This document shows, piece after piece, positions 17,785 to 26,190 of a stretch of 64,000 bases of DNA (its first letter is position 1; each line of letters starts with the position of its first letter). A program made the position numbers and the translations under genes. The notes below the pieces were generated by a model. That model saw only the letters and a list, made by a program, of their open reading frames with translations, was not told the DNA's origin and searched no databases. Origin of the DNA: Verrucomicrobiota bacterium (GTDB lineage: Bacteria; Verrucomicrobiota; Verrucomicrobiia; Limisphaerales; SIBE01); contig VHDE01000009.1 of NCBI GenBank assembly GCA_016871515.1, forward strand, positions 1 to 64,000. Reading direction: 5' to 3'.

Positions 17785-17920
17785 TGTTTTTATGGTTACG
17801 AGGTTACATGCGTTTCATAGTTACAAGGTCGCATGAGAGCCACATTGTTGTGACGACCGGTGGAGGCCGGTAACCGATGCACCAATGTAACCATGCAACA
17901 CATGTAACCTTGCTAACAGC

Positions 17921-19084
17921 TCAACGATTAAACGACTTCGTAAAATCATCCGCCGTGCTCTGGACGACTTTCTTCTCATGCTTCGATTCCGCGATAAGCT
18001 GATTCAGTTTCTTTTCCCACGCCGCGCTGTCCATCGGCAGCTCGATCGTCTGATTAATCAAAGACGAATAAAGAAGAACATTAGCGAGTTCGACGGAACC
18101 CAAACCATCCGTGCCGTGCGCGATGAGTGGCGCGCCATCGAGGATCGCATCGACGAAATTCTGCATCAAGGTCGCGTGCGGATTCGGAGCGTTCTCGATG
18201 GGAATATCAACGTTCCAGATGTCGGGTTTGGCAAAGCCGCTCTTCGACGTTTTGCTGAACTCGATCATGTCGGCATCGTTGCGGGTGAACTTCAGCTGGT
18301 TGTTTTCGAGGACCAGCCGTCCGCGCGTTCCGTGCAATTCGAAACGGTTGCTTCCAGGCGATTCACCAGTGGACGAAATGAAAACCCCGGCGCAGCCATT
18401 GGCCCATTCCATGTAGGTCGTGATATTATCTTCGACCTCAATATTGTGATACCGGCCGAGCTGACAAAACCCGCGCACACGCGCTGGCATCCCGCAGAGC
18501 CACTGGAGCATGTCGAGCTGGTGCAGGCACTGATTCAGCAGCACACCGCCGCCCTCGCCTTTCCAGGTCGCGCGCCAGCCGCCGCTCGCGTAATAAGCTT
18601 CTGTCCGATACCAATCGGTAATAATCCAGTTCATGCGGACCAATTGGCCGAGTTCGCCGCTCTGAATGAGTTTGCGGATTTTCACGTAGCGCGGTTCGAC
18701 GCGCAGCTGGAACATGCCCGCGAATATTTGTTTGGGATTTTCTTTGTATGCGGCAAACAAACGTTCGGCATCGGCCTTGTGCGCGGAAATGGGCTTCTCG
18801 ACCATGACATGAAGGCCGTTGTTCAAGGCGTCGATGCCGATGGTCGTGTGCAAGTAATGCGGCGTGGCAATGACGATAGCGTCAATCGCGCCGGACCGGA
18901 TCATCTCTTCACTTCGGTCGAAAGTCTTGAGTTGTTTGTGTTGCTTGAACGGTTCGAGGCTGGGCGCGTAAGCATCGCTGACCGCGGTCAATTCGCAACG
19001 CGAGATTTTTTTGTCGAGCAGATAGCTTGTGTGAAATTTGCCAATATTGCCCAGACCGACGACGCCGAGACGGACTTGTTTCAT
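17921..19084 (-). CDS. Gfo/Idh/MocA-family oxidoreductase
   Basis: 387 residues. The Rossmann motif GVVGLGNIGKFHTSYL lies at the N-terminus, IVIATPHYLHTTIGIDALN follows, and the catalytic EKPISAHKADAE (Lys of EKP) is present. The C-terminal alpha/beta domain contains GGWRATWKGEGGGVLLNQ and the CLHQLDMLQWL helix, in which His is the usual general acid. It should oxidise or reduce a sugar-like substrate with NAD(P). There is no Tat signal, so it is cytoplasmic, unlike many PVC members. It lies upstream of the isomerase gene in a likely two-gene operon. Confidence 0.9.
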   Translation of the reverse strand: MKQVRLGVVGLGNIGKFHTSYLLDKKISRCELTAVSDAYAPSLEPFKQHKQLKTFDRSEEMIRSGAIDAIVIATPHYLHTTIGIDALNNGLHVMVEKPISAHKADAERLFAAYKENPKQIFAGMFQLRVEPRYVKIRKLIQSGELGQLVRMNWIITDWYRTEAYYASGGWRATWKGEGGGVLLNQCLHQLDMLQWLCGMPARVRGFCQLGRYHNIEVEDNITTYMEWANGCAGVFISSTGESPGSNRFELHGTRGRLVLENNQLKFTRNDADMIEFSKTSKSGFAKPDIWNVDIPIENAPNPHATLMQNFVDAILDGAPLIAHGTDGLGSVELANVLLYSSLINQTIELPMDSAAWEKKLNQLIAESKHEKKVVQSTADDFTKSFNR

Positions 19085-19408
19085 GTTAGGATCGTTTGTT
19101 TTTGCTCATGTTCGCGAACCGCGAGAGCCGAGTATCGCCGTGAGCGGAAAATTCGGGCAAGCTCAAAAGGTATTTGTCCGTGTGTCGTCCCGGAGGAACC
19201 GTGCGAGAATGGCCGGCGTTTAGCGCCAGCCTTCTCCGAAACAAAGTTTCGCGCATTGCGCCCATGAAACCTGGCAGGACAGCGCGTCTCGCCTGTCTAT
19301 GCTCTTGGTGTCCGCAAATGCTGGACAGGCGGGACGCCTATCTTGCCGCGCAGGTTCAGAGGGCTCGAATTACGCTGGCATTATGAGCCGGAAAAAGCGC
19401 CACCAGCT
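19085..19408. repeat. spacer with repeat family C copy (about 19263-19350)
   Basis: CCATGAAACCTGGCAGGACA, then GCGTCTCGCCTGTC, are answered by GGACAGGCGGGACGCC and TCTTGCC to the right. The same modules occur near 20938-21025, 24060-24150 and 29643-29712. The rest of the gap (19085-19260) shows no gene. Confidence 0.65.
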
Positions 19409-20128
19409 TCATCGAAGAATCCAAGCGAGCAGCGGGGCGATGAAAAGGCTCGGCAAGTAATCGGCCAAAGGCGCTTTTTTCAGATCCAGAATAATGAGCG
19501 CAATCGAGCAAATGAGCAGGCCGCCGGTGGCATTGATCGAATCCATCAACGCTTGGTTGCGCAGGAACGGTTCAAGCGCTTTAGCGCCAAGAGTGATCGC
19601 GCCTTGATAGACAACCACAGGAATGGCCGACAGTAAGACTCCCGGTCCGAAGGTCTTTGCGAAGGCCATGGTCGCCAGACCGTCCATGACCGATTTGATC
19701 GCGAGAGTTCGGAAGTTGCCAGTCAGACCATCTTGCAAGGCGCCCAAGACAGCCATCGGCCCAACACAGAAGAGCAGCGTGCACGTAATGAAACCTTCGC
19801 TGGCTCCCTTTCCTTCGGTCGAACCGGCGTGCGAAAGGTGTTCCTTGGCATAGGCGCCGAGACGGTTCAGCAGCTGTTGCAGACGAAGAAGCTTGCCTGC
19901 CAGATTGCCTAAGATCAGCGCGAGCGCCACCAAGCCGAGCTGTTTCAGAACTTGACCAAAGCTTCCGTTAAGAGCGCTCCAGGTCGTGCTAAGTCCCACA
20001 TAAACAGTAAAGACTCCCAACGCCATCTTGAGGAGCGATTGATTGGCGCGCGAGATTTCCCTGGCCACGGTTAAGCCAATAATCCCGCCAGCCAAAATGG
20101 CTGTTCCATTCAAAACAGTTCCGATCAT
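19409..20128 (-). CDS. DUF554 membrane protein (YdfK/YqgA-like)
   Basis: 239 residues from the ATG at 20128, which begins MIGTVLNGTAILAGGIIG, the normal start of the family; a further 18 in-frame codons upstream run into a repeat and are probably untranslated. It has about seven hydrophobic segments. Conserved stretches include ALILGNLAGKLLRLQ, CVGPMAVLGALQDGL and KSVMDGLATMAFA. DUF554 proteins are inner-membrane proteins of unknown function, possibly transporters. Confidence 0.9.
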   Translation of the reverse strand: MIGTVLNGTAILAGGIIGLTVAREISRANQSLLKMALGVFTVYVGLSTTWSALNGSFGQVLKQLGLVALALILGNLAGKLLRLQQLLNRLGAYAKEHLSHAGSTEGKGASEGFITCTLLFCVGPMAVLGALQDGLTGNFRTLAIKSVMDGLATMAFAKTFGPGVLLSAIPVVVYQGAITLGAKALEPFLRNQALMDSINATGGLLICSIALIILDLKKAPLADYLPSLFIAPLLAWILR

Positions 20129-20157
20129 GCCTGGAAACTGTGGGACTCCCCCAACCT

Positions 20158-20500
20158 GGCAAGGACGCATTCCACTGCGCATTCAGGGGATTTCGGGGAC
20201 CCGGTGGAATCTAACGCCTTTCGGTAATTCAAAGAGCATTTGTCCCGTAGGGACCCGATGAAAATAGGCCGGCGTTTCAACGCCGGGGACGGCGGCCAAG
20301 CGCGCCTGAGTCCCGGATGGGACGGCTGAAGCTCAATGGACGATGCGCACAATTCGACCGTCCCTTCCGGACTTGAACTTCTGGCCGTTTGGTTCCCGGC
20401 GTTGAAACGCCGGGCTATTTTCACTCTGTCCCTCCGGGACAACCATCTGCCACAAGGCCTTGAATTGCCGAACGGCATTAGAGTGGAATCGTTCCTTGCC
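20158..20500. repeat. repeat family B, complete 343-bp unit
   Basis: Ends: GGCAAGGACGCATTCCACT (20158-20176) and AGTGGAATCGTTCCTTGCC (20482-20500), nearly perfect inverted repeats. Inside, in mirrored order, come CGCCTTTCGGTAATTCAAAG, CATTTGTCCCGTAGGGAC, GGCGTTTCAACGCCGGGG, then the centre, then GGCGTTGAAACGCCGGGC, GTCCCTCCGGGAC and GAATTGCCGAACGGCATTAG. It has no coding capacity of its own. This copy shows the full structure of the family best. Confidence 0.85.
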
Positions 20501-21052
20501 GCTGGAGCCCCGTTGTTGGGGGAAAACGCGTGAAACATGCGGTCAAGTGTGAGAGGCGCCATCTACCCTGGAAAGTAAAAACATCATTGCAATTCCCGGC
20601 ATCCGCGGGCAGATTCTCTGCACTTTGTTCGGGGCGTAGCGTAGCCTGGCTAGCGCGCGTGTTTCGGGTACACGAGGTCGTGAGTTCAAATCTCACCGCC
20701 CCGACCATTTCGCAGAAGTGAAGCATTGTCCGTGGCTTGACAAAGGAGCTGAACGTGTGGAAGGAACTCTGACGCGGCTTCGGAGTTGAAAACGTTCAAC
20801 CTCCAACGCTCAACTTTCAACGTTCAGCACAGAACCGATTTGAACGTTGCGAGTTGAAAGTTGAAAGTTTGACGTTGAATTGCGCCCTTCGACGCTCACT
20901 GTAGGTATGTGGTCAAAGTCACCCCTCCCCTTTCGTCCTCGTAGGACAGGCGTCACGCCTGTTCTGCATCTGCGTACACGAAAAGCAGGACAGGCGGGAC
21001 GCCCTGTCCTGCCAAGTTCATCGAGAGGGCTAAGGAGTGAAGTCTCATCGAC
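20501..21052. repeat. non-coding stretch around tRNA-Pro with two repeats
   Basis: Apart from the tRNA, 20790-20882 holds an inverted repeat built of (T)CAACNTTCAAC units (CAACGCTCAACTTTCAACGTT paired with GAACGTTGCGAGTTGAAAGTT). 20938-21020 is a family C unit (GTAGGACAGGCGTCACGCCT ... AGCAGGACAGGCGGGACGCC). No protein gene is seen. Confidence 0.6.
20630..20707 (+). tRNA. tRNA-Pro (anticodon CGG)
   Basis: A cloverleaf folds cleanly: acceptor CGGGGCG pairs with CGCCCCG, the D-arm is GCGT...GCGC, the anticodon stem CGTGT/ACACG encloses loop TTCGGGT with anticodon CGG, and the T-arm is GTGAG-TTCAAAT-CTCAC. Discriminator A and an encoded CCA follow (20704-20707). The D-loop is one base longer than in most tRNA-Pro genes. 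It reads CCG codons. Confidence 0.95.
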
Positions 21053-22048
21053 ATGACGTTTGCCCAACCGTATTTTCTCTTCTTGCTTTTGTTGTTGCCG
21101 CTTTGCGCCTGGCTCAAGGGGCGTCGCGGACAACAAGCTGCGTTCCTCTATTCGTCGGTCCAACTGGTCAAAGGGATCATGGGGATTACGCGGTCCCACG
21201 TAGGAAGCATTCTCCTGAAGCTCCGCTGGCTGGCACTGATGCTTTTCATTATTGGACTCGCGCGTCCGCAATTGGGCGAGGGCGAGACGGAGATCAAGGC
21301 CAGTGGAATCGATATCGTTGTTGCCTTAGATTTATCAGGCAGCATGGCAGCAGAGGATTTCGAAATCAAAGGGAAGCGCGTGAACCGCCTGATGATTGCC
21401 AAGGAAGTGCTGAAGGAGTTCATTGGCAAACGCGCCAGCGACCGCATTGGATTGGTTGCGTTCGCCGGGCGCGCTTACATCGCCGGTCCGTTAACGCTCG
21501 ACCACGATTTCCTGCTCCAGAATGTTGAGCGCCTGGACCTGGGAACAATCGAGGATGGGACAGCAATGGGGGCGGGCTTGACCGCTGCTTTGAACCGGTT
21601 GCGTGAACTTAAGTCTAAAAGTAAGATTGTGATCCTGATGACGGACGGACAGAACAACGCCGGCAAAGTTCCGCCCCTCACAGCCGCCGAAGCGGCGCAA
21701 GCCTTGCAAGTGAAGGTTTATACGATTGGCGTTGGCACTCGCGGCACTGCTCCCATGCCGCAAAGGGACCCGTTCGGACGAACCGTTTACGTGCAGACGC
21801 CGGTCGATATTGATGAAGAGACGCTGAAGACGGTCGCCAGCCGAACCGGCGGCAAGTACTACCGTGCTGACAGCGCGAACACGTTGCGCCAAATTTATGC
21901 CGAGATCGACCAGCTTGAGAAAACGGAAATCGAAGTGAAAAAGCACCAGCGCTATCGCGAACTGTTTCCGTGGGTGGTGTTGCCCGGTCTGTTTCTGGTG
22001 TTGCTCGAGATTATCCTGAGCAATTCGGTCTGGAGGAAATTGCCATGA
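21053..22048 (+). CDS. batA: BatA-like VWA-domain membrane protein
   Basis: 331 residues. Two N-terminal membrane segments (YFLFLLLLLPLCAWL; LRWLALMLFIIGLARPQLGE) precede a von Willebrand A domain with a complete MIDAS: DLSGS, a Thr in EDGTAMGAGL and the Asp in ILMTDGQNN. A C-terminal helix (WVVLPGLFLVLLEIIL) anchors the other side. This is the BatA plan; Bat proteins form a periplasm-facing complex linked to oxygen or envelope-stress tolerance. Its stop overlaps the batB start by ATGA. The moxR and DUF58 genes that often precede batA are absent. Confidence 0.9.
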   Translation: MTFAQPYFLFLLLLLPLCAWLKGRRGQQAAFLYSSVQLVKGIMGITRSHVGSILLKLRWLALMLFIIGLARPQLGEGETEIKASGIDIVVALDLSGSMAAEDFEIKGKRVNRLMIAKEVLKEFIGKRASDRIGLVAFAGRAYIAGPLTLDHDFLLQNVERLDLGTIEDGTAMGAGLTAALNRLRELKSKSKIVILMTDGQNNAGKVPPLTAAEAAQALQVKVYTIGVGTRGTAPMPQRDPFGRTVYVQTPVDIDEETLKTVASRTGGKYYRADSANTLRQIYAEIDQLEKTEIEVKKHQRYRELFPWVVLPGLFLVLLEIILSNSVWRKLP

Positions 22049-24003
22049 GCTTCGCCAATGGACGGATGCTGTGGCTGTTGTGGATCACGATGCCGCTGTT
22101 GGGGTGGTTCCTCTGGTGGGCCTGGCGCAGAAAACAGGTGTTAATCGCGCAGTTCGTTCAATCGCGACTGCTGGCGCATTTGACGGTGGGCGTTTCCAAA
22201 CGGATGCAAAAAGCGCGTCTGGCGCTGCTTTGGGCAGCGGTCGGATTGTTGATCCTCACGCTGGCGCGGCCCCAATGGGGCTTTGTCTGGGAGGAAGCGA
22301 AACAAAAAGGACTCGATATTGTGGTCGCGATTGACACGTCGCGAAGCATGCTGGCCGAGGACGTGGCGCCGGATCGGTTGACGCGCGCGAAATTGGCGGC
22401 GCTGGATTTGGCGCGTTTGGCCAAGAACGACCGCTTCGGGTTAGTCGCGTTTGCTGGGACAGCTTTCCTGCAATGTCCGCTTACGTTAGATGATGAAGCT
22501 TTTCGGCAAAGCGTGAATGCGTTGGATGTCGGAATTATTCCACAGGGAGGCTCGTCGCTTACCGAGGCTATTCAGACCGCAGCCAAGGCTTTTAAGGAGG
22601 AAGGCGACAACCATCGGATTCTCATTCTGCTTACCGACGGCGAAGATCACGAAGCGGGCGCAACGGAAGCCGCTGAGCTAGCCGGCGCCTCGCGCGTTCG
22701 CATTTTCACGGTGGGCGTTGGAACTGCCGCGGGGGAACTGCTCCCCCAAATCGACGAAAAGGGAGTCTCTTCCTACGTTAAGGACAGCGAAGGCAAAGTC
22801 GTAAAATCGCGACTCAATGAAAGCCTTCTTTCCGAGATTGCCACAAAAACCCAAGGCTTTTACCTGCCTCTAAGCGGACCAACGGCTATGGATGTTCTCT
22901 TCGAACGCGGCCTCGCCCCGTTGCCTCGAGGTGAGGTGTCGAGCAAATTGGTCAAACGATTTAAAGAACAATTCCAATGGCTGCTCGGACTTGCCATTGC
23001 ATTACTGGTTCTGGAAATGTTTCTGCCGGATCGCAAGCGTGTCGCGAAAACAAGTTCCGCTGCCGACGCATCCATCAATGCGGGCCTGCGCAAGGCGGTC
23101 ACCCCAGTGGCATTGGCCTTCTTGACATTGAACGCCGCCGCCTCGCCCGGCACGGCTCTTCGGCGATATGAAGCCGGCAAGTACGACGAGGCCCAGGCGG
23201 AATATCAGCGCTTGCTCGAACGCAAACCCGATGACGCCCGATTGCAGTACAATGCCGGCGCCGCCGCCTATCAAGCCGACAAGTTCGACGAAGCGGCCAA
23301 GCATTTCGGCGCTTCCATCACTTCGCCTGATTTGGACCTCCAACAGCGGGCCTACTACAACCTGGGCAATAGCCTTTATCGCATCGGCGATCAACAGGCC
23401 GAGTTGCCCAAGAAAATGCAGTCGTGGGAACAGTCGATTAAGCAATTCGAAAGCTCACTCAAGCTTAACCCTCAAGATGCTGATGCGAAGTTCAATCTCG
23501 ACTTCGTCAAGAAAAGGATCGAGGAGCTGAAACAACAACAGCAGCAGCAGCAACAGAAGCAAAATCAAAACGACAAAGACAAGAACAACGAGGAGAAGAA
23601 TTCGGACAAGAACCAGGACGAATCCAAGCAAGACAAAAACGAGGAATCTCAACCGAAGCCGGATGAATCACAGCCGAAACCGAAACCCGAACAGCAGGAT
23701 CAACAGTCTCAAAAGCAGGACCAGCAGCAGAAAGAAGAGAAGGACCTGCAGAATCAACACAAGCCAGGAGAGGAAAAGAGGCCGGAGAAGGAATCGAAAC
23801 CACAAGCTAAACCCTCGTCGCAATCCGGAGACAAAGAAGATCAGGAGTCTACTCCGGCCAATGACGAGGTTCGCCCGGGCCAAATGACCCGCGAGCAGGT
23901 CAAACAATTGCTCGAGGCTCAAAAGAATTATGAGAAGGCCATGATCTTTGCGCCAAAGGAAAAGGCCGAGAAGTCTAAGAACCGAGTTTTCAAGGATTGG
24001 TAA
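22045..24003 (+). CDS. batB: BatB-BatC fusion: VWA domain plus TPR and charged tail
   Basis: About 652 residues from the ATG that overlaps the batA stop; a longer frame starting inside batA is unlikely. Two membrane helices, a VWA domain (DTSRSM MIDAS near residue 96; LILLTDGEDHEAGA) and a third helix form BatB. After a second hydrophobic segment (TPVALAFLTLNAAASPGTAL) come TPR repeats (YEAGKYDEAQAEYQRLLERK; YNAGAAAYQADKFDEAAKHF). A tail of about 120 residues made almost only of Q, K, E, D, N, P and S follows, then a conserved end (MTREQVKQLLEAQ). The TPR part matches BatC, usually a separate gene, so the two are fused here. Confidence 0.85.
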   Translation: MSFANGRMLWLLWITMPLLGWFLWWAWRRKQVLIAQFVQSRLLAHLTVGVSKRMQKARLALLWAAVGLLILTLARPQWGFVWEEAKQKGLDIVVAIDTSRSMLAEDVAPDRLTRAKLAALDLARLAKNDRFGLVAFAGTAFLQCPLTLDDEAFRQSVNALDVGIIPQGGSSLTEAIQTAAKAFKEEGDNHRILILLTDGEDHEAGATEAAELAGASRVRIFTVGVGTAAGELLPQIDEKGVSSYVKDSEGKVVKSRLNESLLSEIATKTQGFYLPLSGPTAMDVLFERGLAPLPRGEVSSKLVKRFKEQFQWLLGLAIALLVLEMFLPDRKRVAKTSSAADASINAGLRKAVTPVALAFLTLNAAASPGTALRRYEAGKYDEAQAEYQRLLERKPDDARLQYNAGAAAYQADKFDEAAKHFGASITSPDLDLQQRAYYNLGNSLYRIGDQQAELPKKMQSWEQSIKQFESSLKLNPQDADAKFNLDFVKKRIEELKQQQQQQQQKQNQNDKDKNNEEKNSDKNQDESKQDKNEESQPKPDESQPKPKPEQQDQQSQKQDQQQKEEKDLQNQHKPGEEKRPEKESKPQAKPSSQSGDKEDQESTPANDEVRPGQMTREQVKQLLEAQKNYEKAMIFAPKEKAEKSKNRVFKDW

Positions 24004-24172
24004 TGGATGTGGATATGCAGATAGAAAGGCGCGGACAAGGCTGTCCGCGCTCCGTACGGTTCATGGCAGGACAGCGCCTCCCGCCTGTCCTGCTTTTGGT
24101 GTACGCAAATGCCGGACAGGCGAGACGCCTGTCCTACGACGAGTTCATGGCGAGGATTAAAGAGAGGGGATC
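24004..24172. repeat. tandem family D and C repeats between batB/C and batD
   Basis: GCGCGGACAAGGCTGTCCGC followed by GCTCCGTACGGTTCATGG (family D arm) leads directly into a family C unit (CAGGACAGCGCCTCCCGCCT ... CGGACAGGCGAGACGCCTGT) and another GTTCATGG. They have spread into an otherwise tight operon. Confidence 0.7.
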
Positions 24173-25939
24173 GTGCAACTGAGCATTCAGTGCTTTCTCA
24201 GCCTGGCCGCATTATGGATCGCGCAACTGCCGCTTCAGGCCGCATCGCTTACTGCAAGTTTCGACCGGACCACCATCACAGCCGGGGAAAGCGCCGTCCT
24301 ATCGCTCACGTTTGAGGGCAGTAATCCAGGAGGTCCGCCTGCTGTTCCGTCGCAGCCGAATCTCACGATTCAGTACGCAGGACAGTCGAGTCAATTCACC
24401 ATTGTCAACGGCCAGACGAGTTCCAGCTTGATTTATAGTTACCGGGTCACACCTTCGCAGCCCGGCGACTACGTAATCCCTCCGGTGCAAGCCGTCATCG
24501 ATAACAAGCCGCTCTCCACGCCACGGTTAAGGCTCAAAGTGGTGAAAGCGAGTGACAACGTCGCGAGCGGCGGCGTCAAGCATGCCCTCATTAGGTTGAT
24601 TGTTCCAAAGACTGACGTCTATGTCGGCGAGGTCTTCCCTGTGGAAGTCCAGTTGTATGTACAAAACGCGCAAAACATGGATTTGCCGCAACTGGAAGCG
24701 GAGGGATTTACCTTGGGCGCCATGCCGAAACAGCCAGATCGCAGCCAAGTTCAAAGCGGCAACGCCATTTACAACGTTTATGTTTTCAAAGTGGCCGCTT
24801 CCGCCGTGAAGACGGGAAAGCTGACGCTGGGCCCCGCGAAATGCAATGTCGTCTTGCGCTATCGCAAAGCGCGAGACCCGGCGGACGTATTTGATTTCTT
24901 CGGCGGCGGTGCAGAACTGCGGCAAGTTCATCTCGCGAGTGATCCGCAAATGATGGATGTTCTTCCGTTGCCCAGTGACAACAAACCCGAATCGTTCAAC
25001 GGCGCAATCGGCCAGTTCTCATTCGCGGTCAGCGCCAGCCCGACCAATGTCATTGCGGGAGATCCGATCACAATGAAGATTCAAATCGCCGGAACCGGGA
25101 CGCTGGACGCCTTGCCATTTCCGTCCCAAGGTGAGTGGCGTGACATCAAAACCTATCCGCCCACCAGCAAGGTGGAAATAACTGACGTGCTCGGCATGGC
25201 TGGCGTGAAGACATTCGAACAGGTCATTATTCCGCAAAACTCGGAAGTGAAAGAATTGCCGGCGATTGCCTTTAGTTACTTTGACCCGGAAAAAAAAGCT
25301 TACCAAACACAGCAACACCGGCCGATACCCATTACAGTTAGCCGCAGCACTGCAGTTCAGCCACGGCCCACGGTTGTCGCCGAGGGACCGCCCGCCGCTG
25401 ATGATGCGGCGGCGCGCGATATCGTTCATATCAAACCGACCTTCGGCTCGCTCGGTCAGATTCAACCGCCGTTGGTCCGCCAAACCTGGTTCCTGCTCTT
25501 GCAAGCGGTTCCGCTGGCCGTGTGGATATCGGCGCTGGTCTGGCGCAAACGCCAGGAAGCACTCGCCAATAATCCACGTCTGCAGCGCCGTTTGCGAGTG
25601 GCCGAATTTGTGCGGAATGGCCTGGAAGAATTGCATGCGCTCGCCGCCGCAAACCAAACCGAAGAATTCTTCGCAGTCGTCTTTCGGCTTCTTCAAGAGC
25701 AACTGGGCGAGAGACTGAACTTGCCCGCGTCATCGATCACTGAAGCCGTGGCAGACGAACATCTGCCCGCACGCGGGGCTTCGCCGGATTTAATCGAGCG
25801 CCTTCATAATCTGTTCGCGGCCTGCAATCAGGCACGCTATGCGCAGCAACGAACAGCCCAGGAATTGATGTCGATTGTTCCTCAAGTCGAAGCGGCTCTC
25901 CGAGAACTTTTGGAATTACCGGATGAAACCTCCCACTAA
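24173..25939 (+). CDS. batD: BatD-like protein (oxygen-tolerance)
   Basis: 588 residues from a GTG preceded by a good purine-rich site (AGAGAGGGGAT). Signal peptide (CFLSLAALWIAQLPLQA), then Ig-like beta domains beginning SLTASFDRTTITAGESAVLS, with YSYRVTPSQPGDYVIPPVQA and a second domain at VSASPTNVIAGDPITMKIQI. A single membrane helix near residues 440-460 (WFLLLQAVPLAVWISALVW) precedes a helical cytoplasmic end. This is the BatD family, partner of BatA/B. batE follows after a repeat. Confidence 0.9.
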   Translation: MQLSIQCFLSLAALWIAQLPLQAASLTASFDRTTITAGESAVLSLTFEGSNPGGPPAVPSQPNLTIQYAGQSSQFTIVNGQTSSSLIYSYRVTPSQPGDYVIPPVQAVIDNKPLSTPRLRLKVVKASDNVASGGVKHALIRLIVPKTDVYVGEVFPVEVQLYVQNAQNMDLPQLEAEGFTLGAMPKQPDRSQVQSGNAIYNVYVFKVAASAVKTGKLTLGPAKCNVVLRYRKARDPADVFDFFGGGAELRQVHLASDPQMMDVLPLPSDNKPESFNGAIGQFSFAVSASPTNVIAGDPITMKIQIAGTGTLDALPFPSQGEWRDIKTYPPTSKVEITDVLGMAGVKTFEQVIIPQNSEVKELPAIAFSYFDPEKKAYQTQQHRPIPITVSRSTAVQPRPTVVAEGPPAADDAAARDIVHIKPTFGSLGQIQPPLVRQTWFLLLQAVPLAVWISALVWRKRQEALANNPRLQRRLRVAEFVRNGLEELHALAAANQTEEFFAVVFRLLQEQLGERLNLPASSITEAVADEHLPARGASPDLIERLHNLFAACNQARYAQQRTAQELMSIVPQVEAALRELLELPDETSH

Positions 25940-25967
25940 GGCCATCTTTGAATCGCGGGAAGGAAAT

Positions 25968-26190
25968 CTGGCCGTTCTCCCAAAGGGAGATTTGACAATA
26001 GCCCGGCAGTTCACTGCCGGGTTCGGTTCGCAATTGCATTTAGTCCCGGAAGGGACGGCTGAATCGTTTGCATCCTCCATTGAGGTTCAGCCGTTCCGTT
26101 CGGAACTCGCGCGCCCTTGGTCACTGTCCCCAGCGTTGAAACGCCGGGCTATTTTCAACCAGTTCCTACGGAACAAATGCTCTTTGATGA
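25968..26190. repeat. repeat family B copy overlapping the 5' end of batE
   Basis: GCCCGGCAGTTCACTGCCGG on the left and CAGCGTTGAAACGCCGGGCT plus GGAACAAATGCTCTTTGATG on the right bracket a centre with TAGTCCCGGAAGGGACGGCT and GTTCAGCCGTTCC. The left arm has diverged more than the right. The unit sits between the batD stop and the batE coding sequence, and its last bases supply the likely batE start codon at 26187. Confidence 0.75.

Noticed and set aside
17978..19267. Plus-strand frame of about 430 codons across the Gfo/Idh/MocA gene
   Set aside because: Antisense to a well-conserved oxidoreductase; no recognisable domain.
20125..20562. Minus-strand frame of about 145 codons across the family B repeat
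   Set aside because: Recurrent peptide bits such as FNAGNQ and ALKRRPIF are only translations of the repeat, also seen at its other copies.
20790..20885. CAACTTTCAAC tandem motif as a CRISPR array
   Set aside because: Units are short, irregular and inverted with no regular spacers, and no cas genes are in the window.
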